Notes under the pieces: model-generated
Told to the model about the DNA's origin: nothing
The model's input: the letters and a program-made list of their open reading frames with translations, nothing else
Databases searched by the model: none
Assembly (NCBI RefSeq): GCF_002368115.1
Contig: NZ_AP018316.1
Span: forward strand, 2,843,760-2,907,759
DNA from: Dolichospermum compactum NIES-806
GTDB taxonomy: Bacteria; Cyanobacteriota; Cyanobacteriia; Cyanobacteriales; Nostocaceae
DNA length: 64,000 bases
Direction: 5' to 3'
In this document: positions 33,776-42,294 of the stretch, piece by piece
Position numbering within the stretch: position 1 is the first letter of the stretch
Layout of the letters: each line of letters opens with the position of its first letter
Made by a program: the position numbers and the translations under genes

Positions 33776-35056
33776 ATGCTGGATATTAAACAAATTAGAG
33801 AAAATCCCCAATTAGTACAAGAAAAGTTGAATACTCGTAGTGGTAAATACGAGATTCAGCCTATATTAGATTTGAGCCAACAACAACGGGAACTGGAAGT
33901 CAAACGCAACGAACTCCAAGCCCGCAGTAATGAAATTGGTAAACTGGTGGGACAAAAGGTAAGATCTGGTGTTAATCCTCAAGATGAGTCAATTCTGGCT
34001 TTAAAAGAAGAAGGAAACAGCCTCAAAATCACATTAAGCTCATTAGAACCCCAGGAAAAAGAATTAAAAGCCCAAATTCACCAATTACTCTTAGCACTTC
34101 CGAATTTACCCAGTGATTCTACCCCCATTGGTACAAGTGAAGATGATAACCAAGAAGTGAAAACATGGGGAGATGAATATAAACCCGAAAATCCCAACAT
34201 TGTCCCCCATTGGGAAATCGGCGAAAAGTTGGGAATTTTGAATTTTGAAAGAGCGGTAAAAATTGCCCAAACTCGGTTTGTAAGTTTGATAGGTGCAGGT
34301 GCTGCTTTAGAAAGAGCATTAATCCAATTTATGCTTTCTAAACATATTGAAAATGGCTATATAGAAGTTAGTCCACCGTTGTTAGTTAATACTGATTCTT
34401 TAACGGGAACAGGACAATTACCCAAGTTTGCAGAGGACAGTTTTAAATGTGCAGAAGATGATTTGTGGTTAATTCCTACTGCGGAAGTTCCTGTCACTAA
34501 TTTTTATCGAGAGGAAATTATCAACGCGGAAGAATTACCAATTTATCATACTGCATATACGCCATGTTTTCGGCGGGAAGCGGGAAGTTATGGCCGGGAT
34601 ATGCGGGGTTTAATTCGGTTACATCAATTCAATAAAGTTGAGTTGGTGAAATTAGTAAAACCGGAAAGTTCTTTTGATGAATTGGAGACGTTGCTAGTCA
34701 GTGCAGAGAGTATTTTACAGGCTTTAAAATTGCCTTATCGGGTGATTAATTTATGTACTGCTGATTTAGGTTTTTCGGCAACAAAAACCTATGATTTAGA
34801 GGTATGGTTGCCTTCTGCTGGCAAGTATCGGGAGATTTCTAGTTGTTCTAATTGTGTTGATTTTCAAGCGAGAAGGGCGGATATTCGCTTTAAGGAAGCT
34901 GGTAAGAAAGGAACGCAGTTTGTGCATACTTTAAATGGTTCTGGTTTGGCTGTAGGTAGGACTATGGCGGCGATTTTGGAGAATTATCAGCAAGCTGACG
35001 GGACGATTAAAGTACCGGAGGTTTTGCAGGTTTATTTGGGTAGGGAGGTTTTGTAG
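33776..35056 (+). CDS. serS: Seryl-tRNA synthetase
   Basis: A class II aminoacyl-tRNA synthetase of 426 residues that charges tRNA(Ser). The N-terminal coiled-coil arm (about residues 30-100, LDLSQQQRELEVKRNELQAR) binds the tRNA variable arm. The catalytic core carries the class II motifs: motif 2 in YTPCFRREAGSYGRDMRGLI and motif 3 in LNGSGLAVGRTMAAILENYQ, with TAEVPVTNFYREE and REISSCSNCVDFQARR between. Length and termini are normal. A terminator follows. Confidence 0.98.
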   Translation: MLDIKQIRENPQLVQEKLNTRSGKYEIQPILDLSQQQRELEVKRNELQARSNEIGKLVGQKVRSGVNPQDESILALKEEGNSLKITLSSLEPQEKELKAQIHQLLLALPNLPSDSTPIGTSEDDNQEVKTWGDEYKPENPNIVPHWEIGEKLGILNFERAVKIAQTRFVSLIGAGAALERALIQFMLSKHIENGYIEVSPPLLVNTDSLTGTGQLPKFAEDSFKCAEDDLWLIPTAEVPVTNFYREEIINAEELPIYHTAYTPCFRREAGSYGRDMRGLIRLHQFNKVELVKLVKPESSFDELETLLVSAESILQALKLPYRVINLCTADLGFSATKTYDLEVWLPSAGKYREISSCSNCVDFQARRADIRFKEAGKKGTQFVHTLNGSGLAVGRTMAAILENYQQADGTIKVPEVLQVYLGREVL

Positions 35057-35073
35057 ATATTTTATCTATCTGA

Positions 35074-35122
35074 AATTCTGTATAATTATTTATTGTCAAT
35101 AGTGGTTATACAGAATTTTTTG
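35074..35122 (+). terminator. Terminator of serS
   Basis: A perfect 12-bp stem, AATTCTGTATAA (35074-35085) / TTATACAGAATT (35106-35117), followed by TTTTTGT. Confidence 0.75.
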
Positions 35123-35204
35123 TCTATATATTTTGTTAGGATGTTGCTATAATCAGTAGGCGTATATCTTAATTAAAAAACCGCTACAAATTGGAGTAAC
35201 TATA

Positions 35205-35942
35205 ATGTCAGTTAATCGCCCATATCGGAGAAGTTATCGTCAATTTGTGGATGACCATTACACTGAGGGTGGACGTTCTCAGTACATAGTCCATTCCAAA
35301 TTTGCTCAATCTCCTAAAAATTATATTCGTGGATTTCTTCTCTTACAAAATGATCTGCAAGAACTCTTTGATTATATTGAACCATCAGACCAAAATCTAG
35401 AATGCTTTTCATATAGAATTCATGCTCTTTTGGTTCGAGCGTGTATAGAGGTGGAAGCAAATTTTAAGGCCATTCTTAGAGAAAATGGATACAGTAGAAG
35501 TTGTATGAATATTAAAAACGACTACTATAAAATTAATAAAACGCATCTACTTTCTTCTTATGAGGTAGAAGTTCCTTACTGGAAGGGACAACACAAGATA
35601 CGAAAACCTTTTTCATCTTGGTTATCAACGAATTATAATCCTCTATCTTGGTATCAAGCTTACAATAACACCAAACATGATCGGCATTCTAATTTTGAAC
35701 AAGCAAATTTCGAGAATCTAATAGATGCCTGTTGTGGTCTGCTTGTACTTTTATCATCACAGTTTGGAACTGAGGACTTTTCTCCAGGAAGTGCTTTCTT
35801 AGCTTTAGAATCTTCAAAAGATACTATTGGTAGTTACTTTAAGGTTACGTTTCCGGAAAACTTTCCGCCAGAATTACGATACGATTTTAATTGGCAAGAT
35901 TTAAAAGATCAAGACGATCCTTTTTTAGAATGTAATTATTAA
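35205..35942 (+). CDS. Protein of unknown function, HEPN-like helical C-terminal region
   Basis: A 245-residue soluble protein I do not recognise. GGAG lies eight bases before the ATG. The central part is helical (FSYRIHALLVRACIEVEANFKAIL) and later contains WYQAYNNTKHDRHSNFEQAN followed by NLIDACCGLLVLLSSQF. The R/N-x-x-K-H-type segment followed by a long hydrophobic helix recalls HEPN-domain proteins, but no canonical RxxxxH is visible. It sits in an accessory, MITE-rich stretch after serS. Confidence 0.5.
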   Translation: MSVNRPYRRSYRQFVDDHYTEGGRSQYIVHSKFAQSPKNYIRGFLLLQNDLQELFDYIEPSDQNLECFSYRIHALLVRACIEVEANFKAILRENGYSRSCMNIKNDYYKINKTHLLSSYEVEVPYWKGQHKIRKPFSSWLSTNYNPLSWYQAYNNTKHDRHSNFEQANFENLIDACCGLLVLLSSQFGTEDFSPGSAFLALESSKDTIGSYFKVTFPENFPPELRYDFNWQDLKDQDDPFLECNY

Positions 35943-36206
35943 ATCTTGTAGGGTGTGTTAATAAAATGTAATGCACCTCTTTCTATTAAAATTGGCATCA
36001 CCGTGCCATCAATCTGGATTAAGAGTAAATACTATTGTTTCCATTAATTCCACTCAGTGCATCCCACTTTGCCAACTTGGTAAATATGATCTGATGTCAA
36101 GACCCCATAGAAGCCCTAAATACTTATCAATTCTGAAAATGTTGACTATAGATGAATTTGCTGTATAATATTATAGTGAAGAGGAAACATTGGAGCGATT
36201 TATAAT

Positions 36207-36800
36207 ATGTCAAATAATTCTGATTATAATGTTTATTTTAAATTATCTGATGGTGTTGTTATAAAAAAACTTCTTAATGTAAAATTCACCCCTGATGAAT
36301 ATATTTTAAATAAAAAGATTAAGCTTGATGATAGCGATGATTTTTTTATTATTTTAGATATAAATGATTCTTATGAAACTGTTTTAAAATCAAAGACTAA
36401 TTATTACAAGGATAATCTTGGTGGCTGGGATTATGAAGAATATTATCAAGCCTATCATAGAGATTATCAAAGAATTTTTGTTAAAGATATTACTGTGGAA
36501 TTAGACTTTTTAAATCATAAAAAAGAAATGGAAAAACTTCTTAAGAATCTAGAATTTGAAAAGAATGTAGATAAAATTTGTCTTATTTCTTTAGTAATGT
36601 TTATATCTAGTTTCATATTAATTCTTTTTTTAGCACCTTTCTCACGTTCTATTAATTTTCTACATTTTATTATATTCTTATTTTTATGTCTTTCTGCAAT
36701 TATATGGGTTAGTATGAGCATATATGGTTTATGTTCTCCAAATTATAATACAAAAAAATTTAAGCCTACTAAATTAGTAGAAACAAATTATACACAATAA
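36207..36800 (+). CDS. Membrane protein of unknown function
   Basis: A 197-residue, very AT-rich gene. The first 125 residues are acidic and soluble (DYNVYFKLSDGVVIKKLLNV, YETVLKSKTNYYKDNLGGWD), followed by two strong membrane helices (ICLISLVMFISSFILILFLA and INFLHFIIFLFLCLSAIIW). No family is recognised. Its base composition is lower in GC than that of its neighbours, suggesting an acquired gene. Confidence 0.55.
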   Translation: MSNNSDYNVYFKLSDGVVIKKLLNVKFTPDEYILNKKIKLDDSDDFFIILDINDSYETVLKSKTNYYKDNLGGWDYEEYYQAYHRDYQRIFVKDITVELDFLNHKKEMEKLLKNLEFEKNVDKICLISLVMFISSFILILFLAPFSRSINFLHFIIFLFLCLSAIIWVSMSIYGLCSPNYNTKKFKPTKLVETNYTQ

Positions 36801-36878
36801 ATCTCGTTACTTGCAATAGAAATTTTTAAAGGGTGCGATAATGAAATGTAACGCACTGTTTTTTAGTAAAATTTAACT

Positions 36879-37032
36879 GTCTGAATCAGGATATCCAGGA
36901 TTAAAGGATTAACAGGATAATATTTAATTTTGATATTCTGGAATATTAAAATTAGCGCAACTTCTGAGGATGTAGATGAATATGAAAAAAACATCCTCTA
37001 CATCCTCAAATCCTGGACATCCTGATTCAGAC
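36879..37032. mobile_element. MITE family D, copy 1 (154 bp)
   Basis: Terminal inverted repeats GTCTGAATCAGGATATCCAG (from 36879) and TCCTGGACATCCTGATTCAG (to 37032) flank an AT-rich middle that reads ...GATATTCTGGAATATT... and AACATCCTCTACATCCTC. It shares full-length similarity with copies at 38170 and 38731. Confidence 0.85.
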
Positions 37033-37095
37033 CATTTTCAGCTACAATTAAAGCATTAGAAGTGATTCAGAAAGTAAGCTATTATCCCCATTTGC

Positions 37096-37497
37096 TTACA
37101 AAAACAAAGAATATGATACATGAAAAAAATCTCCCAATGCTTTGGCTTGATTTTTGCTAATACTTCTTTTACCATTTATTACTTCTGAAGTAATACCTTT
37201 TGAGCCAAAAATCTCGACAATATCCTTTTGTTTGAGTTCTCTTACTGACATTAACTCATGTAATATATCTAGGGGAGTTATAGCTTTCATCTGATAGACT
37301 CTATTTTCATATTGCTCAATTAGTGTTACTAGCAACTGTAAAACTTCAGCTTGTTCATCTGTCAAATTTTCCCCTAAATCCATAAATTTATCTACTTCAT
37401 TTAGTAGACGCTTATGTTCTATTTCTGTGTCAATTATACGTGGCACAGTTTCAGAAAGTAGCTTAATGTATTCTTCCTTGTTTAGTGTAGTTGTCAT
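37096..37497 (-). CDS. HigA-type antitoxin (helix-turn-helix)
   Basis: A 133-residue protein with a C-terminal XRE-like helix-turn-helix (LMSVRELKQKDIVEIFGSKG and ITSEVINGKRSISKNQAKAL) and a helical N-terminal half. This is the HigA arrangement seen with HigB toxins encoded upstream. Two ATGs are close (37503 and 37497); the second is used. It lies 130 bases downstream of the toxin gene; the gap is wider than usual, so an internal promoter is possible. Confidence 0.82.
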   Translation of the reverse strand: MTTTLNKEEYIKLLSETVPRIIDTEIEHKRLLNEVDKFMDLGENLTDEQAEVLQLLVTLIEQYENRVYQMKAITPLDILHELMSVRELKQKDIVEIFGSKGITSEVINGKRSISKNQAKALGDFFHVSYSLFL

Positions 37498-37630
37498 ATA
37501 CAACCCCCTTTGGGGTAGAATGTTTTCACTAGGGACATAGTAAAGCCATATCCTAGATGTTTATGAGCTTCTGAGTAGTGTAATTAGACTATTGAGAAGC
37601 GAAATCCTCTAATAATCCTCTAATTATTCC

Positions 37631-37918
37631 TTATTTTTTCCACTTATCTTCATTATATTCACTATGAGTTAATACATCCTCAATCTTAATGGTCTTGACT
37701 TTATAGGTAATTTTAGTAATTAACCGAAACTTATTTCCTCCTATATTAAAAACTGTGTACCCTTGTACAAAATCTGCGTGTGGATAAACTTCCCTTACAT
37801 CTATAATGTGTTTCCATTCTTCCTTTTGAGCAGTTTGGAGCCAAACATTAAGACTAATTTCAGCATCTGGATGAATCTTACTAAATTCAGTTAGGTTTTC
37901 GATGCCAATTACTTTCAT
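37631..37918 (-). CDS. HigB-type toxin
   Basis: A 95-residue member of the HigB/RelE-like mRNA interferase family that is encoded before its antitoxin. Motifs are NLTEFSKIHPDAEISLNVWL, EWKHIIDVREVYPHADFVQG, VFNIGGNKFRLITKITYK and EDVLTHSEYNEDKWKK. Strand and order (toxin first, HigA second) support a functional HigBA pair. Confidence 0.85.
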   Translation of the reverse strand: MKVIGIENLTEFSKIHPDAEISLNVWLQTAQKEEWKHIIDVREVYPHADFVQGYTVFNIGGNKFRLITKITYKVKTIKIEDVLTHSEYNEDKWKK

Positions 37919-38169
37919 AATATATTATTAAATTCGATTTTTTTAGTTTAAACATATCTGCTTTACCTTGTTTTTTTGGTCGGTATAACTTTATGTTCTC
38001 ATAAAGAGAACCAAATGTCAAGCCTCTGTACAGGAATTTTTGGAAATTCATTTCAATTAGGCGAAGTGTTGAAATTACCACCGCGTAAACGTTACGCTAC
38101 TCCTGGATTTCTCATCTTGTAGGGTGCGTTCTCCGAAAGTACAGCACCATTTTTTATTAATATTTAACT

Positions 38170-38346
38170 GTCTGATAGCGCAGCGTGGCGCAAGTCATAT
38201 CAGGATAACCAGGATTACAGGATTAACAGGATTGTATTTAATATTGATATTGTGGGATATTTGAATTAGCGCAATTTCGTGAAAATGTAGATATATATTA
38301 AAAAACATCCTGTACATCCTCAAATTCTGAGCATCCTGATTCAGAC
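38170..38346. mobile_element. MITE family D, copy 2 with insert in its left end
   Basis: Same ends and interior as copy 1, but the left repeat is split: GTCTGA + about 24 bases (TAGCGCAGCGTGGCGCAAGT...) + ATCAGGATAACC. The insert is of the short dispersed repeat type. Confidence 0.82.
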
Positions 38347-38376
38347 AAATAATGTTAAAATTTTTACTAGCAGAAA

Positions 38377-38505
38377 ATGGTCAAAAAAGATAAACTAACT
38401 GAAAAATTAAAAAATAGCCCCAACAATGTAAAGTTTAGTGATATTCGTAAACTTTTAGAGTTAGAGGAGTTTTTCTTAGATAGAATTAATAGAAGGAGCG
38501 TAATC
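38377..38505 (+). pseudogene. HicA toxin N-terminal remnant fused to hicB
   Basis: The first 43 codons read MVKKDKLTEKLKNSPNNVKF followed by SDIRKLLELEEFFLDRIN, which resembles the N terminus of the longer HicA subtype. The catalytic histidine segment (GSHH) and everything after it are missing, and the frame continues into hicB. An internal deletion of hicA is the simplest explanation. Confidence 0.6.
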
Positions 38506-38727
38506 ATGAATTATCCCATAGTTGTTTATCCTTGTGAAGAAGGCGGTTTTGTAGCAGAAATTCCCGCATTAAAAGGATGTTTAGCACAGGGTGAAACTTT
38601 AGAAGAAACCTTACAAGAATTGATAATTGTGCGAAACTTATGGTTAGAAACAGCCGAAAAATATGGTCAAAAATTGCCAGATATTGAAGGTGCTATTGCA
38701 AAAGTGAAAGCTCTAAGTAGCGTATAA
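38506..38727 (+). CDS. HicB-family antitoxin (orphan)
   Basis: A 73-residue HicB-type protein: MNYPIVVYPCEEGGFVAEIP, ALKGCLAQGETLEETLQELI and a short C-terminal helix. AAGGAG at 38493-38498 lies seven bases before the ATG at 38506, so hicB is translated from its own start even though the frame is open upstream into a HicA remnant. With its toxin gene reduced to a stub, this is an orphan antitoxin. MITEs flank it on both sides. Confidence 0.82.
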   Translation: MNYPIVVYPCEEGGFVAEIPALKGCLAQGETLEETLQELIIVRNLWLETAEKYGQKLPDIEGAIAKVKALSSV

Positions 38728-38730
38728 ATT

Positions 38731-38882
38731 TTAGAATCAGGATTTCCACCGATTAAAGGATTAACAGGATTGTATTTGATATTGATATTCTGGAATACTT
38801 GAATTAGTAGAATTTCTGAAAATGTAGATGAATATAAAAAACATCCTGTATATCCTCAAATCCTGTGCATCCTGATTCTGAC
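38731..38882. mobile_element. MITE family D, copy 3
   Basis: TTAGAATCAGGATTTCCACC at the left and TCCTGTGCATCCTGATTCTG at the right end, with an interior closely matching copies 1 and 2. It starts three bases after the hicB stop. Confidence 0.85.
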
Positions 38883-38905
38883 AAAATGCAATTTCTGAAA
38901 ATGTC

Positions 38906-39171
38906 AGGACTTACGCAACTGGCACAAGCGATTCCTACGGAACGCTTCGCTATCGCCGAGAGACAGGGAAGCAATGAGTATTGAATAGTATATAAGTATT
39001 ATTTACCCGGAACATCCAAAAAATTCAAAGCTAAAATTAAGAAGATTAAATGATGGGGTGATTTTTGGCAAGAGTTTATGAGAAAATTATAAGTCAGGGG
39101 GATAAAAATCAAGCACAATTTACTGTCTAATTATTTAATTCAGCAACTAAAACGTCCAGATGTTCAAATGT
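38906..39171. mobile_element. IS701-type remnant with one end
   Basis: Begins with the 26-base end AGGACTTACGCAACTGGCAC..., followed by the short dispersed repeat and the same 60-base interior as the MITE at 27519. It then retains the transposase C-terminal coding tail (LSNYLIQQLKRPDVQM). The right terminal repeat is missing; the polysaccharide deacetylase stop follows at once. Confidence 0.75.
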
Positions 39172-39831
39172 TTACCATAAACTATTAACAGTCACAAATT
39201 CATACCCTTGTTGTAATAATTGGGGAATCAAAATATTAATAATTTCTGCCACATCTTTACCGCCAAAATAGCCATCATGCAAGACAATTAATGAACCGTT
39301 TTTAACTTGTTTCATAACTCGATTTACCACAACATTGACACCAGGATGAACCCAATCTTCAGGAACTACACTCCACATCACTGGACGATAATTCCACTGT
39401 TGAAATAATTTTAATGTTTGAGGGGTGAAAAATCCGTTGGGAGGACGCACATCTCGTACTTGTTCGGGTGATAAATTACAAACATTGTAAATAGCGACTT
39501 GGGTTTTTTCTAAACTTTGTTTGAGTTGGTTTGGGGAAAGGAAGGGAAAAGAATCATGTTCATAACCATGTAATCCGATCCAGTGTCCTTGTGTGCTGAC
39601 TGTTTTTGCAACTTCTGGAAACCGATTCACACAATTTCCTAACCAGAAAAAACTAGCGGTAATGTTGTAACGCTTTAAAACCGATAATACTTGGGGTGTG
39701 TATTGGGGATGAGGTCCATCATCAAAGGTAAGGGCGATAGTTTTCTTGTTGGAGTTTCCACACCATAGACAATGGGGAAAAGTGGGTTTAAGAAGCCGAT
39801 AAACAAGGGGAAATAGGGGAGAAAATTCCAT
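39172..39831 (-). CDS. Polysaccharide deacetylase (NodB homology, CE4)
   Basis: A 219-residue carbohydrate esterase family 4 protein that removes acetyl groups from chitin-, xylan- or peptidoglycan-like polymers. The NodB motifs are visible: IALTFDDGPHPQYTPQVLSV (catalytic Asp and metal Asp), the metal histidines in GLHGYEHDSFPFLSPNQL, RPPNGFF and the C-terminal IVLHDGYFGG. There is no clear signal peptide, although the N-terminal hydrophobic FPLVYRLLKP could be an uncleaved anchor. The stop codon abuts a transposon remnant. Confidence 0.9.
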   Translation of the reverse strand: MEFSPLFPLVYRLLKPTFPHCLWCGNSNKKTIALTFDDGPHPQYTPQVLSVLKRYNITASFFWLGNCVNRFPEVAKTVSTQGHWIGLHGYEHDSFPFLSPNQLKQSLEKTQVAIYNVCNLSPEQVRDVRPPNGFFTPQTLKLFQQWNYRPVMWSVVPEDWVHPGVNVVVNRVMKQVKNGSLIVLHDGYFGGKDVAEIINILIPQLLQQGYEFVTVNSLW

Positions 39832-39933
39832 TGTTAAAAATAAATTTGTAACAAAAACTGTAACAACAGTCTAATTTATGATCACACTGGTTTAAATTGG
39901 TAAAAAATCTGCGGGTAATCCCGTCAGCGGAAA

Positions 39934-40776
39934 ATGACGTTGTGCAAAGATATTCGAGATTATCAAATTCTGTTTTTGAGTTTATTCCTGATTTTGGGAA
40001 TTGCGACGCGAGACTGGACATTACATCCAGAATTTGTGCTTGTGGCGATCGCCTCCTGCATCATAACTCAAATCATCTGCTCATTGCTCACTAAATCTGA
40101 AAATACAATTCAAACAATTAATATCCGTAGTCCCTTAATTACTTCTTTGGGACTGAGTTTATTACTACGCGCTGATCATTGGTCAACAATGGCTTTAGCT
40201 GGGTTTGCAGCCATAGCTAGTAAATTTATTTTCCAATTTGGGGAAAAGCATTTTTTCAACCCTGCTAATTTTGGCATTATTGCTGTGCTTACCCTCACTA
40301 ATGACGCTTGGGTATCCCCAGGACAATGGGGGGAAGAATGGTGGTATGCGTTGTTATTTGTAGGGACTGGAGGCATGATTTTACAGCGCATTGGTCGCTG
40401 GGATACTACCGCCGCTTTTCTAGCTGCCTATTCCCTATTAGCAGCCATCAGAAATATGTGGTTAGGTTGGACTTGGGACGTTTATTTTCATCATTTAATT
40501 AGTGGATCTTTACTATTATTTTCTCTGTTTATGGTGACAGATCCGCGTTCAATTCCCAACGCCCCCATGAGTAGAATAATTTGGGCAATATCTATTGCTT
40601 TGTTAACATTTATTTTGCGGAACTTCTTCTTTATCTCCACCGCTGTTTTTTGGTCTTTATTTGCCCTCGCACCCTTAACTATTTTACTAGATAGATTCTG
40701 GGTGACACCGAGATTTTCTTGGTGGCAGCAACCAAAATTACCAGCAGCAAATAAGCAATTAACTATCATCAATTAA
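39934..40776 (+). CDS. RnfD/NqrB-like membrane protein (stand-alone)
   Basis: A 280-residue polytopic membrane protein with about nine helices, matching the NQR2/RnfD family, which in Rnf and Nqr complexes carries a covalent flavin. The family motifs SPLITSLGLSLLLRA, HFFNPANFGIIAVLTLT and FMVTDPRSIPNAP are clear. The segment aligned with the flavin-attachment SGAT motif reads ISGSLLLF, so the acceptor threonine seems absent. No other rnf/nqr genes are present. A DUF2330 gene follows after nine bases in the same direction, forming a two-gene unit. Confidence 0.78.
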   Translation: MTLCKDIRDYQILFLSLFLILGIATRDWTLHPEFVLVAIASCIITQIICSLLTKSENTIQTINIRSPLITSLGLSLLLRADHWSTMALAGFAAIASKFIFQFGEKHFFNPANFGIIAVLTLTNDAWVSPGQWGEEWWYALLFVGTGGMILQRIGRWDTTAAFLAAYSLLAAIRNMWLGWTWDVYFHHLISGSLLLFSLFMVTDPRSIPNAPMSRIIWAISIALLTFILRNFFFISTAVFWSLFALAPLTILLDRFWVTPRFSWWQQPKLPAANKQLTIIN

Positions 40777-40785
40777 GGTATCAAA

Positions 40786-42159
40786 ATGCAACTTTTACGC
40801 CTATTTATGCCCTTAATCTCTGCACTTTTAGCAGTGCTGTGTTTTGCGCCTACAGCTTGGGCTTTCTGTGGTTTTTATGTAGCTAAAGCTGATACAAAAC
40901 TCTATAACCAAGCTTCTCAAGTCATACTTGCTAGAGATGGGAATCTTACCGTCTTAACAATGGCTAATGATTTTCAAGGAGATGTTAAAGATTTTGCTGT
41001 TGTTATTCCTGTTCCCACTGTTTTAAAAAAAGAACAAGTTCATGTAGCCGAACCAAAAATTATTGAACGATTAGATGCGTTCAGTGCGCCAAGATTAGTT
41101 GAATATTTTGATTCTGACCCCTGTGCAGTCATGGAAAAAATGGCGGATATGCCATCACCACAAGCAGCAGGAAGAATGAGTAGTGCAGAAAATAGCATGA
41201 GGAAAGATAGCAGTTTAGGCGTGACTGTTGAAGCCAAATTTAATGTTGGTGAATATGATATTGTCATCCTCAGTGCTAAGGAATCTGGTGGGCTAGAAAT
41301 TTGGCTAAATCGCAATGGTTATAAAATTCCTAAAGGGGCAAAGGAATTACTAAAACCATACATTCGTTCTTCCATGAAATTCTTTGTTGCTAAAGTCAAC
41401 TTAGATAAATTTGCCGAATCAGGTTATCAATTACTGCGTCCTTTACAAATTTCCTACGAATCACCCAAGTTCATGTTACCCATTCGTTTAGGAATGATTA
41501 ATGCCACTAAAGAACAAGATTTAATTGTTTATATTCTCTCACCTCAAGGACAGGCAGAAATTACTAATTATCGCACTGTTAAAGTTCCTTCAGATGTGAA
41601 TATTCCTATTTTTGTCAAAAATGAATTTGGTGATTTTTATAAATCCATGTTCCAAACTTCTTACACCAAAGAAGATAAGAAAGTCGGATTTTTAGAATAT
41701 GCTTGGGATATGAGTAGTTGTGATCCTTGTTCGGCTGAACCACTCAATAATGAAGAATTAAAACAAGCGGGCGTGTTTTGGTTAGATAATAATAGTAGTG
41801 ATAGACCAGTAGCTCCCAGTTTTCGTTCTCGTTTTCCTAGTAGTAGTGTTTTTATTACTCGCTTGCACGTTCGCTACACCAGAAATAAGTTTCCTGAAGA
41901 TTTGATGTTTCAAGCAACTTCCCAACGGGATTCCTTTCAAGGACGTTATATTTTACAACACCCATTTACAGGTAATCTTCAATGTAGTGCGGGAAGACAA
42001 TATAAAAGTTCATTAAATCAACGATTTGAAAAAGAAGCCCAAACCCTCGCTAGACTTACCAACTGGAATATTCAAAATATTCGCCAAAAAATGCAATTAA
42101 CTGGAGGAAATATTTCCACTTCTTGGTGGGATAGATTGTTAGCTTGGTTTGGTCTGTAA
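40786..42159 (+). CDS. DUF2330 exported protein
   Basis: A 457-residue protein with a signal peptide (RLFMPLISALLAVLCFAPTAW, cleavage after AWA) and a DUF2330 domain: FCGFYVAKADTKLYNQASQV, DFAVVIPVPTVLKKEQVHV, LEIWLNRNGYKIPKGAKELL and YAWDMSSCDPCSAEPL with a CxxC motif. The C terminus ends in a short hydrophobic/aromatic stretch (TSWWDRLLAWFGL). It probably acts on the outer face of the membrane. Co-transcription with the RnfD-like gene suggests a shared redox-related role, but none is known. Confidence 0.8.
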   Translation: MQLLRLFMPLISALLAVLCFAPTAWAFCGFYVAKADTKLYNQASQVILARDGNLTVLTMANDFQGDVKDFAVVIPVPTVLKKEQVHVAEPKIIERLDAFSAPRLVEYFDSDPCAVMEKMADMPSPQAAGRMSSAENSMRKDSSLGVTVEAKFNVGEYDIVILSAKESGGLEIWLNRNGYKIPKGAKELLKPYIRSSMKFFVAKVNLDKFAESGYQLLRPLQISYESPKFMLPIRLGMINATKEQDLIVYILSPQGQAEITNYRTVKVPSDVNIPIFVKNEFGDFYKSMFQTSYTKEDKKVGFLEYAWDMSSCDPCSAEPLNNEELKQAGVFWLDNNSSDRPVAPSFRSRFPSSSVFITRLHVRYTRNKFPEDLMFQATSQRDSFQGRYILQHPFTGNLQCSAGRQYKSSLNQRFEKEAQTLARLTNWNIQNIRQKMQLTGGNISTSWWDRLLAWFGL

Positions 42160-42294
42160 ATTTCTTGGATTTGCAAGGGTCAAATCCCCTACTTCTTAAA
42201 GAAGTCGGGGATATTAATTTAGGATCTTTTCTAAATAAAAGTCAATTTAACCTACAAACTTTTGGTTTTTGACTTCTATTAGGAGTTATTTTAA

